Made by a program: the position numbers and the translations under genes. This document shows positions 60,793 to 64,000 of a DNA stretch of 64,000 nucleotides, piece after piece (position 1 is the first letter of the stretch; each line of letters opens with the position of its first letter). Where the stretch lies: the NCBI RefSeq assembly GCF_036014115.1, contig NZ_CP107913.1, forward strand, positions 5,317,001 through 5,381,000, given 5' to 3'. A model generated the notes under the pieces. The model was given only the letters and a program-made list of their open reading frames with translations. It searched no databases and had not been told where the DNA came from. This stretch comes from Streptomyces sp. NBC_00448 (GTDB taxonomy: Bacteria; Actinomycetota; Actinomycetes; Streptomycetales; Streptomycetaceae).

Positions 60793-62190
60793 CTACTTCT
60801 GGTTCGACTGGTCAGTGGCGAGCTTGGCGTTGACGTCCTTCTCGGCCTTCGCGAGCAGCGCGTCGATGTCGGCGTTGTGCTGGGTGAGCACCGCCTGCAC
60901 CACCGGGTCGAGCGCGGCGTAGAGCGTCTGCGCCTCGTACGGCGGCTCCGGCTTGAGTTCGAGCTTGCCCAGGCCCTTCGTGTACGGCGCGAAGTTGTCG
61001 AGCTTGACGTTGACGTACGGCTTGATCGCCGCGTTGATCGCGGTCTGCCGCGCGGCGTCGAAGACCGGCAGCGTCGGGACGCCCACCGCGGACTTGGGGT
61101 CGGCGGCCAGCGACTTGGCCTGGCTCACGGCGGTGGCCGTGCTGTACTGCGGCTCGGCGTAGGCGAAGATCAGCCACTTGACGGCGGCCGCCGCGTGCTT
61201 GGTGTCGGCCGACTTCGGCACCATGTAGATGTCGCCGCCGGTGAGGGTGGCGTTGCCGCCGGACTGCGGCATCGAGGCGACGGCGAAGTCGTCGGTGTGC
61301 TCCATGCCGAACTGCGTCTTGGCCAGCCGGAAGGTGCCGGGGCTGCCGATGAACATCCCCGCCTGGCCGGCCGCGAACTGCCGGATGGCGTCGTTCTGGT
61401 TGTTCAGCAGGTTCCGGCCGAGGGAGTCGTCGCTCCAGCGCATGTCCTTGAGCAGGCCGAGCGCGTTCTTCGTCGCCTCGCCGGTCAGGGTGGCGGTGTA
61501 CTTTCCGCCCTGCTGCGTTTCGAGATCGCCGCCGAACGCGTAGGAGAGGATGGCCAGTTGCCAGCCGCCCTGGCTGTCCTTGGACTCCTGGACGAATCCC
61601 GCCTTGCCGGTCTTGGCGCTGATCGCCTTGGCGTCCGCCCGGACCTCCTGCCAGGTCGTCGGCGGCTTGTCGGGGTCGAGCCCGGCCGCCTTGAACAGCG
61701 CCCGGTTGTAGACCAGACCCTGGGCGTACGGATTCTGCGGGACGCCGTAGACCTGGCCCGCGCTGTCGCTCAGCGGCTTGAGGACCTGCGGGTTGAACTC
61801 CTTGAAGTGGCCCCAGGACTGGAGCTGGCTGCTGATCGACTGCACCTGCTTCTGCTGGATCAGCCGCTGCGGCTCGGTGAGCGGGACCTTGATGACGTCC
61901 TCGACATTGCCGCCGGCCAGCTTGGCGGAGAAGGTCAGCGGGTCGAAGACCGTCGTGGAGCCCTTGACCTTGATGCCCGGATTGGCCTTCTCGAAGTCGG
62001 CGACCTGCTGCTTGAAGAGCTTGAGCTCGGCCTTGTCGGTGGCGGGGGGCATGCCCTGGACGCGGAGGATGACGCCGCCGCTGCCGCCGCCGGACTTGCT
62101 CGGGGTGAGGGCGGAACAGGCCGTGAGAGCCACGGTCATGGCTATGGCGGTACTGCCGAGCAGGGCCGCATTACGGGATTGTCTGGACAT
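60793..62190 (-). CDS. Sugar-binding lipoprotein of an ABC transporter
   Basis: This 465-residue extracellular protein captures the sugar for import. Lipobox LTAC ('AIAMTVALTACSALTPS', Cys25), then the family-1 binding-protein fold: 'FEKANPGIKVKGSTTVFDPL', 'GQVYGVPQNPYAQGLVYNRALFKAAGLDPD', 'AAGQAGMFIGSPGTFRLAKT' and 'GGDIYMVPKSADTKHAAAAVKWLIF'. It is the first transport gene after the LacI gene (195 bp gap). No clear LacI site lies in that gap, so it may be read through from the regulator promoter. Confidence 0.95.
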   Translation of the reverse strand: MSRQSRNAALLGSTAIAMTVALTACSALTPSKSGGGSGGVILRVQGMPPATDKAELKLFKQQVADFEKANPGIKVKGSTTVFDPLTFSAKLAGGNVEDVIKVPLTEPQRLIQQKQVQSISSQLQSWGHFKEFNPQVLKPLSDSAGQVYGVPQNPYAQGLVYNRALFKAAGLDPDKPPTTWQEVRADAKAISAKTGKAGFVQESKDSQGGWQLAILSYAFGGDLETQQGGKYTATLTGEATKNALGLLKDMRWSDDSLGRNLLNNQNDAIRQFAAGQAGMFIGSPGTFRLAKTQFGMEHTDDFAVASMPQSGGNATLTGGDIYMVPKSADTKHAAAAVKWLIFAYAEPQYSTATAVSQAKSLAADPKSAVGVPTLPVFDAARQTAINAAIKPYVNVKLDNFAPYTKGLGKLELKPEPPYEAQTLYAALDPVVQAVLTQHNADIDALLAKAEKDVNAKLATDQSNQK

Positions 62191-62385
62191 TTCGTCTCCA
62201 CGGAGGGCAGGGTGAGGTCGGGGCGGGGTGCCTTGCTGCGCATGGGGGTCTCGGAGGCGGCCACCGGGTCGTGCGGCGGGGCCGCCGCGAGGGTCAGCGG
62301 CGTGAACGGCGGGGGCGCCGCGGGGTCGGCGGCTGGTACGGCGGGGCGGTGGGGCCCCCGCGGGGACGGCGGGTGGACGCGGGGG

Positions 62386-63393
62386 TCAGCGCGTGGGCGC
62401 GGGCCCGGTGGACGCGCGGGGGACCAGCCGGGAGCCGATCTCCGCGAAGGGGGTGTCCTCGGCGTTGCCGGCACCGCCCGTACGGCGGTCGGCGTGGCCC
62501 GCGATCGTCTCCAGGAGCAGGTCGGCCGCCCGGGTGGCGACCTCCTCCGGATCGATCCTGATGGTGGTGAGGCTGGGGGTGGAGACCGACGCGAGCAGGG
62601 TGTCGTCGATGCCGATGACGCTGACGTCGCCGGGCACGCTGACGCCGAGGCTCGCCATCTGGTGCAGCACGCCGAGGCCGACCAGGTCGTTGTGCGCGAG
62701 GACCGCCGTCGCCCCGTGCGCGGCGACCAGCGTGGCCGCCAGCACCCCGGTCTCGAACCGCGGCTCGTACGGGCCGAGTTCGACGAAGGAGATGTCCTGC
62801 GCCTCGAACGACTCGTGGATCGACTTGCCGCGGCTCAGCTCGTCCCGTGAGGCGTTGATGAACACGCAGCGCCGGTGGCCGTACGCGCGCAGGTGCTCCA
62901 CCGCCTGCGCGATGCCGGCCGACAGCGAGATCCGCACCTCGGGGATGCCGGGCACATGGCGGTTGACGACCACCAGTGGCATCTGGTCGGCCAGTTCGCG
63001 CAGCCGGTCCTCGGTGAGCGTGGAGGCCCACAGCACCAGGCCGTCCACCCGCTTGGAGACGGCGGCGATCGCCTCCAGCTCGTCCGCCTCGCGCTCGTCG
63101 CTGTCGGTGACCAGCACGGTGTAGCCGAGCCGGCGGGCGCGGGCCTGCATCGCCTTGACGATCGGCGGGAAGAACGGGTTGGCGATGTCGGGGATGATCA
63201 GCCCGAGCGTGCCGGTGCCGCCGCCGCGCAGACTGCGCGCCGCCGGGTTCGGCGCGTAACCGAGCTTGGTCGCCGCCTCCAGAATGCGCTGCCGGGTCTT
63301 CTGCTGGACCTGCTCCGGTGCCGTGAACGCGCGGGAGACCGTCGAGACCGAGACGCCCGCGGCACTGGCCACCTCCCGGATCGTGGTTGCCAC
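62386..63393 (-). CDS. LacI-family transcriptional regulator
   Basis: This 335-residue repressor starts at GTG 63393 after GAGGAGG. The LacI HTH and hinge are 'TIREVASAAGVSVSTVSRAF' and 'ILEAATKLGYAPNPAARSLRGG'. The periplasmic-binding-like domain holds 'GLIIPDIANPFFPPIVKAMQ', 'DGLVLWASTLTEDRLREL', 'AVLAHNDLVGLGVLHQMASLGV' and 'DVSVIGIDDTLLASVSTPSLTTI'. It is divergent from an enolase-superfamily gene; two matching sites with AACGTT centres lie between them. It probably represses both directions until a sugar or sugar acid binds. Confidence 0.95.
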   Translation of the reverse strand: MATTIREVASAAGVSVSTVSRAFTAPEQVQQKTRQRILEAATKLGYAPNPAARSLRGGGTGTLGLIIPDIANPFFPPIVKAMQARARRLGYTVLVTDSDEREADELEAIAAVSKRVDGLVLWASTLTEDRLRELADQMPLVVVNRHVPGIPEVRISLSAGIAQAVEHLRAYGHRRCVFINASRDELSRGKSIHESFEAQDISFVELGPYEPRFETGVLAATLVAAHGATAVLAHNDLVGLGVLHQMASLGVSVPGDVSVIGIDDTLLASVSTPSLTTIRIDPEEVATRAADLLLETIAGHADRRTGGAGNAEDTPFAEIGSRLVPRASTGPAPTR

Positions 63394-63453
63394 GGACCGC
63401 CTCCTCGCATCATCGCCGCCCGGAGCCTCGCTGCTGCCGGATGCCGTGGATCT

Positions 63454-63468
63454 TTGCGAACGTTCCCG
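63454..63468. promoter_or_regulatory. LacI-type operator site 1
   Basis: Read on the minus strand this is GGGAACGTTCGCA around a GAACGTTC palindrome (63458-63465), 11 of 13 bases matching site 2. It lies about 65 bp upstream of the LacI GTG, in the shared divergent region. Confidence 0.72.
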
Positions 63469-63573
63469 GAGGTGTCAAGAGTGTTTCCACAAGGAAAATC
63501 CTGAGGGCGGTAAGGCCTTGCGGAACGGCACGGTCATTGCGGATGATGCGTTCTCAGCACGCCTGATGGTGTT

Positions 63574-63588
63574 GCGGGAACGTTTTCA
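63574..63588. promoter_or_regulatory. LacI-type operator site 2
   Basis: GGGAACGTTTTCA on the plus strand with a central AACGTT (63579-63584), about 25 bp before the enolase-superfamily start. It has the CG-centred form usual for LacI repressors and is placed to block rightward transcription. Confidence 0.72.
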
Positions 63589-63611
63589 TAGCAGTCTCAC
63601 GGAGGAGCGGG

Positions 63612-64000
63612 ATGAAGATCACCGGCCTGGAAGTGCTGACCCTCCCCGACCACGGCGACAGCATGATGCTGGTCGTGGTCGACACCGACGAGGGCATCCA
63701 CGGCCTGGGCGAGGTCGGCATCAGATCCCGGCAGAAGGCGGTGGCCGGCGGGCTGGAACATCTCGCGGAGCTGATCGTCGGCGAGGACCCGCGGCGGATC
63801 GAGCGTCTGTGGCAGGTCATGTTCCGGCGGGGCTTCTTCCCGGCCGACCGGATACTCGGCGCCGCCATCGCGGCCGTGGACGTCGCGCTGTGGGACATCC
63901 GCGGCAAGGCGCTGGGCGTGCCGGTGCACGAACTCCTCGGCGGCGCCGTACGGGACTACGTCCCCGCGTACGTGCACGTCGGGGACGACTACCACGACCG
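63612..64000 (+). CDS. Enolase-superfamily (mandelate racemase/MLE-type) sugar acid dehydratase or cycloisomerase, partial
   Basis: Only the first about 130 residues are inside the window. The N-terminal capping domain reads 'MKITGLEVLTLPDHGDSMMLVVVDTDEGIHGLGEVGI', followed by 'IVGEDPRRIERLWQVMFRRG' and 'GAAIAAVDVALWDIRGKALGVPVHELLGGAVRD', the diagnostic mandelate racemase/MLE stretch. Barrel metal ligands lie beyond the edge. Members dehydrate or isomerise sugar acids, which fits a locus with a putative uronate-type SDR. ATG 63612 follows GGAGGAG; an AACGTT operator lies just upstream. Confidence 0.9.
   Translation, partial: MKITGLEVLTLPDHGDSMMLVVVDTDEGIHGLGEVGIRSRQKAVAGGLEHLAELIVGEDPRRIERLWQVMFRRGFFPADRILGAAIAAVDVALWDIRGKALGVPVHELLGGAVRDYVPAYVHVGDDYHD

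Noticed and set aside
60079..62850. Plus-strand open frame of about 920 codons
   Set aside because: Antisense to permease, binding protein and LacI genes with clear families; no start context or motifs.
1..64000. tRNA, rRNA, CRISPR arrays, integrase or prophage
   Set aside because: No tRNA-like arm sets, regular repeat-spacer arrays, recombinase motifs or phage structural genes were seen; short tandem arrays found lack unique spacers.

Overview
The window is very GC-rich, with third codon positions almost all G or C. It carries several gene sets typical of Streptomyces and close relatives: a DUF2637 protein, an RHH/HicB-like regulator with a DUF4097 protein and a DrrAB-type exporter, a DGPF (YCII) protein with an ECF42-type sigma factor, a sodF gene with a Nur-like box, and the dispersed intergenic element containing GGGGCGCGGGGAACTGCGCG. 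I read it as chromosomal DNA of a Streptomyces-like actinobacterium, probably from a chromosome arm because conserved core genes are sparse and broken genes are common. I see no rRNA, tRNA, CRISPR array, complete insertion sequence or prophage. Names come from motifs and remembered families; no database search was possible.

Layout. 1-2.7 kb: a secreted phytase-like protein (cut by the left edge) and a Tat-exported peptidoglycan-binding M15 carboxypeptidase. 3-6.9 kb: an ABC-2 exporter with a histidine kinase and NarL-type regulator. 6.9-7.4 kb: a repeat cluster. 7.4-9.2 kb: an MDR oxidoreductase divergent from a TetR regulator, with a palindromic operator. 9.2-10.7 kb: a Cys-rich protein and a DUF2637 membrane protein. 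11.4-13.2 kb: a frameshifted FG-GAP lipoprotein, a 50-residue membrane protein, a repeat array and a Nudix hydrolase. 13.5-19.7 kb: a large amidase convergent with a 1,386-residue surface protein. 19.9-25.1 kb: an M1 aminopeptidase, a lipoprotein, a small membrane protein and a Sel1-like protein. 25.2-29.8 kb: ion transport (NhaD/ArsB-type carrier, CBS protein, antiporter remnant, MarR regulator, ClC channel). 30-34.7 kb: a broken aldo/keto reductase, a PhzF protein, an Lrp regulator divergent from a C-S lyase-type PLP enzyme, and an amidohydrolase. 34.9-36.4 kb: a decayed PepSY gene. 36.5-37.3 kb: sodF. 37.4-41.4 kb: a lipoprotein gene overlapping a 957-residue alpha-helical protein gene. 41.5-46 kb: gene remnants, then the RHH/DUF4097/ABC locus behind a phased array of short direct repeats. 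46-50.8 kb: an L-amino-acid oxidase, the DGPF/ECF42 pair and a Gfo/Idh/MocA oxidoreductase. 51-53.2 kb: a gutted helicase gene and a 5'-truncated membrane protein gene. 53.4-64 kb: a carbohydrate locus (LacI, binding protein, two permeases, secreted glycosidase-like protein, FAD enzyme, epimerase) divergent from an enolase-superfamily gene cut by the right edge.

How it works together. Five exporter or uptake units each have a regulator beside them. The best undescribed candidates are (i) the RHH/DUF4097/ABC locus, whose promoter holds about a dozen 8-bp motifs spaced near one helical turn; (ii) the 53-64 kb uptake and oxidation locus, with two matching LacI-type sites (GGGAACGTTYKCA); and (iii) the 957-residue protein with its lipoprotein partner.

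Caution. At least four genes (11.5, 35.0-36.2, 51.3-51.6 and 30.3 kb) change frame inside otherwise readable proteins. Some also carry deletions, so decay is real there, but single-base assembly errors could explain others.
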